Source: DATBHM01 sp036557505
GTDB lineage: Bacteria > Actinomycetota > UBA4738 > JACQTL01
Direction: 5' to 3'
Assembly (NCBI GenBank): GCA_036557505.1
Contig: DATBHM010000026.1
Coordinates: forward strand, 1-13,992
DNA length: 13,992 bases
In this document: positions 1 through 7,738 of the stretch, piece after piece
How positions within the stretch are numbered: position 1 is the first letter of the stretch
How the letters are laid out: each line of letters opens with the position of its first letter
Position numbers and translations under genes: made by a program
The notes under the pieces: model-generated
What the model was told of the DNA's origin: nothing
Seen by the model: the letters and a program-made list of their open reading frames with translations, nothing else
Databases searched by the model: none

Positions 1-985
1 AGAAGATGGCCAGACAGAGGAACGGCAGCATCACCCCCGGCGAGTGGATCTGGAACAGAGGGACCCCGAACAGCGCCGCCCCGGCCACGTAGACCAGGAA
101 CGTGGGCCGCCGGCCGAATCGCTCCATCGCCCGCCCCGCCACGATGAACCCCACGGCGCCGGTCAGCCCCGCGATGCCGAGATACAGGCCGGTCAGCGAC
201 AGCGACATGCCGGCCTCCGTCTGGGCGTAGTACGGCCACCAGAACGAGCCGCTCGCCACCGCCGCGAACCGGAAGAAGTGCATCAGCCCCACCGCGAGGA
301 CCGTCCGGCGGAGCTGGGGGCGCCACGGCTCGAAGATGCGGCCCTCGTCGTGCCGCCCCGCCGCCCTCGACGCCGCCCGGACCTCCTGGTACATCGGCGT
401 CTCGCGCATCCGCCGGCGCCACAGGGCCACGGCGATCAGGGGGACGATTCCCACCACGAAGAACGCCCGCCAGTCGAGCGGCGTGTTCTGCAGCCCCAGG
501 AACGCGAGGACGCCGACCGTGATCCCGCCCAGGGTGTTCATCGACGTGACGATGCCGAGGGAGCGCCCCCGCCGGTGGACGGGGAACTCCTCCACGACGA
601 TGGTCACGGCGACCGCCCACTCGCTCGCCACGAAGATCTGGGCGACGAACTGCGCCACCGTGAGCCAGGCGAGGCTGAACGAGATCGCCGTGAGGAAGGT
701 CCCGATCGTGTACCCGACGATCGTGATCAGCAGCAGCCGGCGCCGGCCGATGCGGTCGGCCTGCGCCGCCAGCAGGAACCCCAGCACCGAACCGATCCCG
801 ACGATCGCCCGGATGACTCCCGCCTCGGCCTCCGACCCACCGAGATCCGCGAGGACCAGTGGGAGCACGAGGGCCAGCACGAAGTTGTCGTAGCCCTCGA
901 AGAACGTGGCCACGGAGAGCATCCCGAGGAGGTGCCGGCGGTACCGGTGCTCCTGCTCCTCCTGGGAGGGCGTGTACGGCTGCAT
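1..985 (-). CDS. MFS transporter, 3' end outside the window
   Basis: Inner-membrane secondary transporter of the major facilitator superfamily; about 328 residues are visible and the C-terminal part lies beyond the left edge. The N-terminal half has the loop 2-3 signature ADRIGRRR (about residues 75-82) after an FFEGYDNF segment in the first helix, and an EEFPVHRRGR stretch near helix 5. The second half repeats the loop signature as GRAMERFGRRP (about 283-293). Roughly nine hydrophobic helices are visible. The pattern resembles sugar-porter, aromatic-acid or metabolite:proton symporter branches, but the substrate cannot be read from sequence. I chose the ATG at 985-983 because a GGTGAG ribosome site sits 9 bases upstream; an in-frame GTG at 1006-1004 is the alternative. 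The gene begins 49 bases after treY on the same strand with no evident terminator between, so it is probably the fourth gene of the trehalose operon. Export or import of trehalose or maltodextrin is a guess from position only. Confidence 0.88.
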   Translation of the reverse strand, partial: MQPYTPSQEEQEHRYRRHLLGMLSVATFFEGYDNFVLALVLPLVLADLGGSEAEAGVIRAIVGIGSVLGFLLAAQADRIGRRRLLLITIVGYTIGTFLTAISFSLAWLTVAQFVAQIFVASEWAVAVTIVVEEFPVHRRGRSLGIVTSMNTLGGITVGVLAFLGLQNTPLDWRAFFVVGIVPLIAVALWRRRMRETPMYQEVRAASRAAGRHDEGRIFEPWRPQLRRTVLAVGLMHFFRFAAVASGSFWWPYYAQTEAGMSLSLTGLYLGIAGLTGAVGFIVAGRAMERFGRRPTFLVYVAGAALFGVPLFQIHSPGVMLPFLCLAIF

Positions 986-994
986 GGACGGTGT

Positions 995-1000
995 CTCACC
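995..1000 (-). promoter_or_regulatory. Ribosome binding site of the MFS gene
   Basis: Read on the minus strand this is GGTGAG, ending 9 bases before the ATG at 985. It is a moderate match to the anti-Shine-Dalgarno sequence and favours that ATG over the in-frame GTG further upstream, which it overlaps. Confidence 0.5.
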
Positions 1001-1034
1001 GCGCACGCCGCGCATTCTCGCCCACTCGGGGCCT

Positions 1035-3704
1035 TCAGCGGCGACGTGGTCGAGGGATCAGCACCGCGACCGGGAGCGTGGCGAATGCGCTCCGGACCCG
1101 GATCACCCCCTCGTCCGCCGCGACCGGCTCGCCGGTCAGGAGGTTGGTCCACGTCGCGGGGGCGCGACGGGGGAGGTGCACGACCGTGGCCGGCCAGGCG
1201 CGTGATCCGGTGGGCAGGCGGCCGGGCGCGGCCAGCGCGTCGGTGAGCCGGGGGACGAGCGCGACGGTCCACGACCGGCCCAGGCGGCGGGCGAAGGCCA
1301 CGACGTTCGCGCGTCGGCGGCCCGTGACCTCGAGCGGGAGGTACGCCCCGTCGGCGAACAGGTCCGGGTGGTATCGCCGGTGCTCGAGCAGCGACCGCAG
1401 CACGTGGAGCTTGATCCGCCCGTCGCGCCACGACGCCGCCAGCGCGCGCACCGCCCGCGGGCCGGGTTCCAGCGCGTCCAGCCCGTCGAGGAGCGAGGCG
1501 CGCCGCTCGAAGTCGACCGGCCGGCGGTTGTCCGGATCCACGAGCGCGAACGACCACAGCTCGGTTCCCTGGTAGACGTCGGGCACGCCGGGCGCCGTCG
1601 CCCGCAGCACCAGCCCGCCCAGCGAGTTCGTCGCCCCGGCGGCGCCGATGCGGTCCACGAAGGCATCGAGGTCCGAACGGAACCGGGCCGTGCCGAGCAC
1701 CGCCCGCACCCACCCCCGCACCGCGCGTTCGTAGGAGCGGGAGGGCGCGAGCCACGACGTGTGGACCTTGGCCTCGCGGGCGGCCTTCACCGCGTAGTCC
1801 TGGATACGCCGAACCTCCGGCTCGCCCGGGTCGAGCGGCCACACCCCGACCATCGACTGGTACAGGTGGAGCTCGAACGACGGATCGGGGACGACCCCTC
1901 CCGAGCGCGGCCGGCGGGCGTGCCGGACGTTCATCCGGCGCCACCGGGCGAGGCGCGCGGCCCATTCCTCCGGGAGCTCCGAGAGCACGTCGAGCCGGGC
2001 CCGGACGTCCTCGCTCCGCTTCGAGTCGTGCGTCGACCCGGCGTTCAGCGACCCCGGCCACCTCCGGCGGCGCTCGCGCATCCGCCGGTGGAACTCCGCC
2101 GGCGCGACCGCCGGACGGGAGGGATCGGCGCCGACGTCGCTCCGCGACACCAGCCCGTCCCACCGGTAGAGCGCGGTGTCCTCGACGCCCTTCGCCGTCA
2201 CGGGGCCGGTGAGCTTCTGCCACCGCATGACGAACCGGACCCAGTCGCGGACCTCGCTGGGGTCCCACCCCGGGCCCGTGTCCACCCGGAGCACCCGCCC
2301 CACGAACTCGACCGCCCGCCGGAGGTCGTCGTCCGCCGCCGCGGCGGCCGCCCGGACGGCCTGGTCGACCACCCGGCGGTCGACGTCGGCGGCCGGCGGC
2401 CCCGTCGTGTACGTGCGGTAGACGGGCAGCCACGCCATGACCTCCACCAGCGCTGCGCGCAGCTCGTCCTCGGTGAGGTCGCGGCCGTGGCGGTCGAGGG
2501 CCGCGATCGAGTGGAGCTGCGCAGCGAGCGTCCGTCCCTCGCCGGCGAACAGCAGGTCCAGCACCTCGCGTTTGCACCGGGCGGCCAGCTCGTCGAAGTC
2601 GAGGTCGGGGATCGCGCGGCGCCGGCCCGCTGGCGCGACGAACGCCGCGTGGGCGCGCAGGAGCCGCTCCTCGCCGGCCGGATCCACGAGCAGCCCGTCG
2701 ATCAGGTCGGCGAACTCGTAGCCGGTGGTCCCCGCCACCGCCCAGTCCTCGGCGAGCGCCTCGTCGCGGCCGAGGATCTTCTCGACCACGACGTACCCGT
2801 CGCCGAGCCGGCCCTGCAGCCGGGTCAGGTACCCGGCCGGATCGAGCAGCCCGTCGACGTGGTCCACCCGGAGGCCGGTCACCCGCCCCTGCCGGGCCAG
2901 CTCGAGCACCAGGGCGTGGGTCGCGTCGAACACGGCCGGGTCCTCCATCCGCAGCGACACCAGGTTGGAGATGTCGAAGAACCGCCGGTAGTCGATCTCC
3001 CGGGCGGCGATCCGCCAGTCGGCCAGGCGGTAGTGCTGGCGGTCCAGCAGCGCCTCGAGCACGTCGAACGTCCGCGGCTCCCCGGACGTGCCGTTCAGCG
3101 CCGGGAGGTCGCCGGGCCGGCCCTCGTAGGACCGCGGGTCCACCGGGAACCGGTGCTCGTGGTACCGGACGACCGGCTCCCCGGACTCGACGGCGAGCGC
3201 GATCTCGCCGGCCTCGAGCACCTCGCCGAACGGTCCACCGAGCACGGGCAGCAGCACCTGCCCGCCGCCCGCGGCCCAGTCGATGTCGAAGAACGAGGCG
3301 AAGGCCGACTGCCGGCCGTGCCGCAGCACGTCCCACCACCACGGGTTCTGGTCGGACGCGGCCATGTGGTTGGGCACCACGTCGAGCAGCAGCCCCAGGT
3401 CCCGGCGCGCCAGCTCCTCCGACATCGCGTCGAACCCGGCCGCGCCCCCGAGGTCGTCCGACAGCCGGGCGGGGTCGACCACGTCGTAGCCGTGCTCGCT
3501 GCCGGCCCGCGCCGCGAGCAGCGGCGAGGCGTACACGTCGCCCACTCCCAGCCGCCGGAGGTACGGGGCCAGCCGCCGGGCGTCCGGGAACGTGAACGCC
3601 GGACCGAACTGCACCCGGTACGTCGAAGTGGGCAGCCGCGGAGGCCGCCCCGGACCGGCTCCAGCCGGGTGCCCGCCCGCCACCGGACGGCCCGGCGGGC
3701 TCAC
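1035..3704 (-). CDS. treY: Malto-oligosyltrehalose synthase (TreY)
   Basis: Cytoplasmic GH13-family (1->4)-alpha-D-glucan 1-alpha-D-glucosylmutase. It converts the reducing-end alpha-1,4 bond of a maltodextrin into an alpha,alpha-1,1 bond, giving maltooligosyl-trehalose, the substrate of TreZ. The N-terminus has the family signature PTSTYRVQF (about residues 25-33). The catalytic residues are visible: nucleophile Asp281 in GLRVDHVDG, acid/base Glu308 in VVVEKILG, and Asp560 in STHDSKRSED. Near the C-terminus ELWSFALVDPDNRRPVDF is the typical TreY ending motif. At 889 residues it is within the broad family range. The start chosen is the GTG at 3704-3702, which overlaps the treX stop as GTGA and implies translational coupling. 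A second in-frame GTG at 3683-3681, or a start closer to the STYRVQF core, is possible, since the first 23 residues are Pro/Gly/Arg-rich and not conserved. It lies between treX and the MFS gene in the same operon. Confidence 0.96.
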   Translation of the reverse strand: MSPPGRPVAGGHPAGAGPGRPPRLPTSTYRVQFGPAFTFPDARRLAPYLRRLGVGDVYASPLLAARAGSEHGYDVVDPARLSDDLGGAAGFDAMSEELARRDLGLLLDVVPNHMAASDQNPWWWDVLRHGRQSAFASFFDIDWAAGGGQVLLPVLGGPFGEVLEAGEIALAVESGEPVVRYHEHRFPVDPRSYEGRPGDLPALNGTSGEPRTFDVLEALLDRQHYRLADWRIAAREIDYRRFFDISNLVSLRMEDPAVFDATHALVLELARQGRVTGLRVDHVDGLLDPAGYLTRLQGRLGDGYVVVEKILGRDEALAEDWAVAGTTGYEFADLIDGLLVDPAGEERLLRAHAAFVAPAGRRRAIPDLDFDELAARCKREVLDLLFAGEGRTLAAQLHSIAALDRHGRDLTEDELRAALVEVMAWLPVYRTYTTGPPAADVDRRVVDQAVRAAAAAADDDLRRAVEFVGRVLRVDTGPGWDPSEVRDWVRFVMRWQKLTGPVTAKGVEDTALYRWDGLVSRSDVGADPSRPAVAPAEFHRRMRERRRRWPGSLNAGSTHDSKRSEDVRARLDVLSELPEEWAARLARWRRMNVRHARRPRSGGVVPDPSFELHLYQSMVGVWPLDPGEPEVRRIQDYAVKAAREAKVHTSWLAPSRSYERAVRGWVRAVLGTARFRSDLDAFVDRIGAAGATNSLGGLVLRATAPGVPDVYQGTELWSFALVDPDNRRPVDFERRASLLDGLDALEPGPRAVRALAASWRDGRIKLHVLRSLLEHRRYHPDLFADGAYLPLEVTGRRRANVVAFARRLGRSWTVALVPRLTDALAAPGRLPTGSRAWPATVVHLPRRAPATWTNLLTGEPVAADEGVIRVRSAFATLPVAVLIPRPRRR

Positions 3705-5842
3705 GCCCTCGGGCCCGGCGCGGCGATCCGCTCGTCGAACCGCAGCATGATCACCGAGTGCGCGGTGAGCGTGAGCGCGCCCTTGCGCACGGGGCGGGTC
3801 CCGATGTCGTGCCGGGAGGTGTTCACGACCTCCTCCCACTGACCGCCGCGTTCCATCCGTGGCAGCGTGAACTGGCGCGACCGGGCTCCGCCGTTCAGCA
3901 GCAGCAGCACCGTGTCGCCGAATACCGGCCGGCCGCGTTCGTCGACCTCGTCGGTGGCGCGGCCGGGGATCAGCATTCCGATGATCTGGCTGTCCGCGTC
4001 GCCCCAGTCGCCCTCGGTGAACTCCTCGCCGTCGGGGCGGATCCACGACACGTCCTTCTCGCCGTCGGACAGGACCGGGCGGCCGGTGAAGAACGACCGC
4101 CGTCGCAGCACGGGGTTCGACCGGAACACCGACAGCACGTAGCGCGTGAACTCCAGGAGGCGCCGGTCGCGCCCCGAGAGCTCCCAGTTCATCCACGCGA
4201 TCGCGTTGTCCTGACAGTACGCGTTGTTGTTCCCCTGCTGGGAGCGGCCCACCTCGTCGCCCATCGTGATCATCCGGACGCCCTCGGAGAAGAGCAGCGT
4301 GGCGAGGAAGTTCCGCTTCATGCGCTCGCGCATCCGCCGGACGTAGGCGGACTCGGTCGGACCCTCGGCGCCCCAGTTACGGGAGTTGTTGTTGTCGTCG
4401 CCGTCGCGGTTGCCCTCGCCGTTGGCCTCGTTGTGCTTCTGCTCGTAGCTCACGAGGTCGTTCAGCGTGAAGCCGTCGTGCGAGGTGACGAAGTTCACGG
4501 TGGCGTAGGTCCGGCGGCCGGTCGCCTCGTAGATGTCGCTCGAGGCGGTGAGCCGGCTGGCCATCTCCGGGACCATGCCGTGGTCGCCCCGCCAGAACCT
4601 CCGGACCGCGTCCCGGTACTTTCCGTTCCATTCGGCCCACCCGACGGGGAAGTTCCCGACCTGGTAGCCGCCGGGCCCAACGTCCCACGGCTCCGCGATC
4701 AGCTTGGCCTGGGAGATCACCGGGTCCTGCTGGATGATGTCGAAGAACGTCCCCAGCCGGTTCACCTCGTACAGTTCGCGGGCCAGCACCGGCGCGAGGT
4801 CGAACCGGAACCCGTCGACGTGCATCTCGACGATCCAGTACCGGAGCGAGTCCATGATCAGCTGGATCGTCCGGGGGTGGAGCATGTTCAGGCTGTTGCC
4901 GGTCCCGGTGAAGTCCATGTAGTGGCGGGCGTCATCCGGGACCAGGCGGTAGAACGCCGCGTTGTCGACGCCCCGGAGGCAGAGGGTGGGGCCGAGCTCG
5001 TTGCCCTCCCCGGTGTGGTTGTAGACGACGTCGAGGATGACCTCCATGCCGGCCCGGTGGAGGCCCTTCACCATGGACTTGAACTCGTCCACCTGCCGCC
5101 CGAGCCCGCCGGTCGCGTAGCCGACGTCGGGGGCGAGGAAGGACAGCGTGTTGTACCCCCAGTAGTTGGTGAGGCCCATGTCGAGCAGCCGCCGGTCCCG
5201 GACGAACTGGTGCACCGGCATCAGCTCCACCGCCGTGATCCCGAGCGACCGGAGGTGATCGATGATCGGGTCGGAGATCATCCCAAGGTACGTGCCACGC
5301 AGGCGCCGGGGGACGCCGGGGTGCTGCATGGTCATGCCCCGCACGTGGCACTCGTAGATCACGGTGCGGTTCCACGGGGTGTCCGGGTGGCGGTCGCCCC
5401 CCCACGTGAAGGCCGAATCGACGACGACGCCCTTCGGCATCCCCTCGGCCGAGTCGCGTTGGTCGAACGACATGTCGCCTTCGGGGTGGCCGATCGTGTA
5501 GCCGTACAGCGCGTCGCTCCACTGCACCTGGCCGGAGAGGGCCTTCGCGTACGGGTCGATCAGCAGCTTGTTCGCGTTGAATCGGTGCCCGTTGGCGGGG
5601 TCGTAGGGCCCGTGGACGCGGTAGCCGTACAGCTGGCCGGGGCGGACGTCCGGCAAGTAGCAGTGCCAGATGAGGTCGGTGCGTTCCCGCAGTCGGATGC
5701 GGTGGGTCTCGCGTCCGTCGTCCGTGGCGTCGTACAGGCAGAGGTCGACGTCGCTGCCGTGCTCCGTGAAGATGGCGAAGTTGACGCCCTCGCCGTCCCA
5801 GGTGGCGCCCTGAGGGTAGGGGGAACCGGGCCAGATCCGCAT
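3701..5842 (-). CDS. treX: Glycogen debranching enzyme, TreX/GlgX type
   Basis: Isoamylase-like GH13 debranching enzyme of 713 residues that hydrolyses alpha-1,6 branch points in glycogen and so supplies linear maltodextrins to TreY. The N-terminal CBM48-like beta-sandwich begins near PGSPYPQGATWDG (residues 5-17) and runs to roughly residue 150. The (beta/alpha)8 barrel follows, with DVVYNHTGEGN as region I, nucleophile Asp348 in GFRFDLAP, acid/base Glu384 in LIAEPWDVG, and Asp456 in TSHDGFTLND. This spacing closely follows E. coli GlgX. The C-terminal beta domain carries the VLLLLNGG stretch. The ATG at 5842 is 13 bases after the treZ stop. Only a poor GGGTAG-like ribosome site precedes it, so translation probably relies on coupling to treZ. 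The stop overlaps the treY start by four bases. The name glgX is often given to the same family; treX fits because it sits between treZ and treY. Confidence 0.96.
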   Translation of the reverse strand: MRIWPGSPYPQGATWDGEGVNFAIFTEHGSDVDLCLYDATDDGRETHRIRLRERTDLIWHCYLPDVRPGQLYGYRVHGPYDPANGHRFNANKLLIDPYAKALSGQVQWSDALYGYTIGHPEGDMSFDQRDSAEGMPKGVVVDSAFTWGGDRHPDTPWNRTVIYECHVRGMTMQHPGVPRRLRGTYLGMISDPIIDHLRSLGITAVELMPVHQFVRDRRLLDMGLTNYWGYNTLSFLAPDVGYATGGLGRQVDEFKSMVKGLHRAGMEVILDVVYNHTGEGNELGPTLCLRGVDNAAFYRLVPDDARHYMDFTGTGNSLNMLHPRTIQLIMDSLRYWIVEMHVDGFRFDLAPVLARELYEVNRLGTFFDIIQQDPVISQAKLIAEPWDVGPGGYQVGNFPVGWAEWNGKYRDAVRRFWRGDHGMVPEMASRLTASSDIYEATGRRTYATVNFVTSHDGFTLNDLVSYEQKHNEANGEGNRDGDDNNNSRNWGAEGPTESAYVRRMRERMKRNFLATLLFSEGVRMITMGDEVGRSQQGNNNAYCQDNAIAWMNWELSGRDRRLLEFTRYVLSVFRSNPVLRRRSFFTGRPVLSDGEKDVSWIRPDGEEFTEGDWGDADSQIIGMLIPGRATDEVDERGRPVFGDTVLLLLNGGARSRQFTLPRMERGGQWEEVVNTSRHDIGTRPVRKGALTLTAHSVIMLRFDERIAAPGPRA

Positions 5843-5855
5843 CGGTGGATCGAGA

Positions 5856-7652
5856 CTACCCGCTCGCCCGGACCCACAGCGCCAGTGACCCGGGCGGGAG
5901 GGACTCCCCGGTTCCCTCGCCGCCCCACCGTTCGTCCTCGGAATGCAGGACGAGCCGGAAGCCGTCGGGCCGCCCGTCGCTGGGCCGGTCCCCGAAATTG
6001 ACCACGAGCACGGCCGCCGATCCGCCGTCCTGCCGCCGGACGGTGAGGAGGCGGCGTTCCTCGTCCGCCCCGGCCGTCGCCGGAACCCCTCCGCGCAGCG
6101 CCGGGATCCGATGCCGGAGGCCGAGCAGCTCCGTCGTCCACGCCAGGAGCGCGGCGTGCTCGCCCCCGTCCGCGGACGTGGGGCGGAGCCGGGCGGACTC
6201 GAACGTCGACAGTGCCTGGGGGTCGGGCGGCTCGCCCTCCCAGCCGAACGACGCGAACTCCTCCCGCCGCCCGCGCCGGACGTCCTCGACCAGCTCGCGA
6301 TCGGTGTGGCTGATGAAGTACGGAAACGGCGCCGTCTCGCCGTACTCCTCGCCCTGGAACAGCAGCGGGACCCCCGGAGCCAGCAGCGTCAGGCCCAGCG
6401 CGACCTTCCGCCGGCCGAACGGCACCTCCATCCGCTCGCCCCGCATCCGGTTGCCGATCTGATCGTGGTTCTGGGCGAACACGACGAACCGCTCCGGGGG
6501 CAGGTGGGAGCTGTCGCTCCCCTGGCGGCGCCGGTGGAACGCGGAGCGCCGCCCCCGGTACACGAACCCCCGCTGGAACGCGTCGGCGAGGTCCTGCACC
6601 CGGCCGAAGTCCGCGTAGTACCCGGTGCGCTCCCCGGTCAGCAGCGCGTGGAGCGCGTGATGGAACTCGTCGTTCCACTGGGCGTCGAACCCGATCCCGC
6701 CCCCGTCGAGCGGCGTCACGGTCCGGACGTCGCCGAGCGCGGATTCGGCGATCAGCCGGCGCGGCCGCCCGTCGCGCTCGTCGAGGTCCCGCACGGCCTC
6801 CGCGAGCTCCAACAGGAACGGCCGCGCCGTGGTGTCCACGATGCCGTGGATCGCGTCGACGCGCAACGCATCCACGCCGAACTCCTCGAGCCACATCAGG
6901 GCGTTCCCGCCGAAGAACCGCCGGACCTCGTCGCTCCCGGGACCGTCGAAGTTGATCGCGTCCCCCCACGGCGTCCGGTACCGGTCGGTGAAGTACGGCC
7001 CGAACCCCCGGAGCACGTTCCCCTCGGGCCCCACGTGGTTGTCGACCACGTCCACGATCACCGCGACGGCGAGCTCGTGACATGCCTCGACGAACCGCCG
7101 GAGCGCCCGCGGACCACCGCACGCATGGTGCACCGCGAACGGGAACACCCCGTCGTAGCCCCATCCCCGGTCCCCGGGGAACTCGGCGAGCGGCATCAGC
7201 TCCACGGCGTTCACCCCGATCCCAGCGAGCCGCTCGACGTATCGAACGAGACCGTCGAGCGTCCCGTCGGGCGAGGCGGTCCCCACGTGGAGCTCGGAGA
7301 TCACCCAGTCGCGGAGCTCCGCCGGCACCCATGAAGGGGGTGGATCGAACGCCCCGACCACCTCCGACAGGCCGTGGACGCCGTCCGGCTGCGACCGCGA
7401 GGCGGGATCGGGCAGGGTTCGGTCGCCGCCCTCGAGGACGAACCCGTACCTGGAGCCGGGCCCGGCCTCGTCGACCGCTCCGGCGTGGTACCCCCGGTCC
7501 TCCGGCTCCAGGCGGTGGCGTCGCCCGTCGACCTCGACCGCCACCTCCCGGGCGAACGGCGCCCACACCCGGAACCGAACGCCGCTTCCCGCGAGGGCCG
7601 AGGCGCCGAGCGTTCCCTCGGTCAGGTTCCGATACGAGTCGCTCACGTCCAT
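5856..7652 (-). CDS. treZ: Malto-oligosyltrehalose trehalohydrolase (TreZ)
   Basis: GH13 enzyme of 598 residues that cleaves the alpha-1,4 bond next to the trehalose unit made by TreY, releasing free trehalose; last step of the TreY/TreZ route. The N-terminal domain contains VRFRVWAPFAREVAVEV (about residues 25-41). The barrel shows the family motif WGYDGVFPFA, GPEGNVLRGFGPYFTDRY and TPWGDAINFD. Nucleophile Asp266 is in ALRVDAIHG, acid/base Glu303 in LIAESALGD, and Asp397 in FAQNHDQIGNR. Region I reads DVVDNH where the family usually has DVVYNH, a Tyr-to-Asp change confirmed in the codons. I chose the ATG at 7652-7650 because a GGAGGG ribosome site lies 8 bases upstream; the longer in-frame GTG start at 7682 would add ten Arg-rich residues and would engulf that site. 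First gene of the operon, divergent from the cyclase gene. Confidence 0.96.
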   Translation of the reverse strand: MDVSDSYRNLTEGTLGASALAGSGVRFRVWAPFAREVAVEVDGRRHRLEPEDRGYHAGAVDEAGPGSRYGFVLEGGDRTLPDPASRSQPDGVHGLSEVVGAFDPPPSWVPAELRDWVISELHVGTASPDGTLDGLVRYVERLAGIGVNAVELMPLAEFPGDRGWGYDGVFPFAVHHACGGPRALRRFVEACHELAVAVIVDVVDNHVGPEGNVLRGFGPYFTDRYRTPWGDAINFDGPGSDEVRRFFGGNALMWLEEFGVDALRVDAIHGIVDTTARPFLLELAEAVRDLDERDGRPRRLIAESALGDVRTVTPLDGGGIGFDAQWNDEFHHALHALLTGERTGYYADFGRVQDLADAFQRGFVYRGRRSAFHRRRQGSDSSHLPPERFVVFAQNHDQIGNRMRGERMEVPFGRRKVALGLTLLAPGVPLLFQGEEYGETAPFPYFISHTDRELVEDVRRGRREEFASFGWEGEPPDPQALSTFESARLRPTSADGGEHAALLAWTTELLGLRHRIPALRGGVPATAGADEERRLLTVRRQDGGSAAVLVVNFGDRPSDGRPDGFRLVLHSEDERWGGEGTGESLPPGSLALWVRASG

Positions 7653-7660
7653 GCGTCGTA

Positions 7661-7666
7661 CCCTCC
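7661..7666 (-). promoter_or_regulatory. Ribosome binding site of treZ
   Basis: GGAGGG on the minus strand, 8 bases before the ATG at 7652. This strong site decides the treZ start in favour of the shorter ATG form over the GTG at 7682. Confidence 0.75.
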
Positions 7667-7685
7667 GGCGACCTGTCGACACGCC

Positions 7686-7714
7686 TTGCCGTGGGTTCGG
7701 CGGCTTCCTACCAT
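7686..7714 (+). promoter_or_regulatory. Promoter of the cyclase gene, apparently leaderless
   Basis: A -35 element TTGCCG (7686-7691) and a -10 element TACCAT (7709-7714, matching TAnnnT) are separated by exactly 17 bases. The GTG start codon begins at 7721, seven bases after the last base of the -10, which is where transcription would normally start. There is no Shine-Dalgarno sequence before this GTG. Together these point to an mRNA beginning with its start codon, as is common in actinobacteria. The sequence match is seen; promoter activity is inferred. Confidence 0.6.
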
Positions 7715-7738
7715 CCGCAGGTGCCGATCATCTGTCCG
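7710..7738 (-). promoter_or_regulatory. Candidate promoter of the treZ-treX-treY operon
   Basis: On the minus strand CGGACA (7738-7733) and GATGGT (7715-7710) are spaced 17 bases apart. The matches to TTGACA and TATAAT are partial (4/6 and 3/6), but the key -11 A and -7 T are present. These two base pairs are the same ones that serve as -7 and -11 in the opposite-facing cyclase promoter. The -35 lies inside the first codons of the cyclase gene, and the predicted treZ leader would be roughly 50 bases. This is the only reasonable candidate I see for the operon in the short gap; weakly supported. Confidence 0.35.

Noticed and set aside
3705..4196. Upstream extension of the treY frame into treX
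   Set aside because: It would overlap treX by almost 500 bases with a non-conserved Arg-rich segment; the GTGA junction at 3704 explains the start better.
1368..6001. Long plus-strand open frames opposite treY and treX
   Set aside because: Low-complexity products without motifs, while the minus strand encodes complete GH13 enzymes with intact catalytic residues.
7674..7681. Palindrome TGTCGACA in the treZ-cyclase gap as an operator
   Set aside because: Eight bases, no longer dyad around it and no second copy nearby; expected by chance in such sequence.
7082..7720. In-frame upstream extension of the cyclase reading frame, which would make a protein of over 1360 residues
   Set aside because: The extra part is Arg/Pro-rich, lies antisense to treZ, and resembles no protein. 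The conserved protein starts with the zinc ribbon at 7721.
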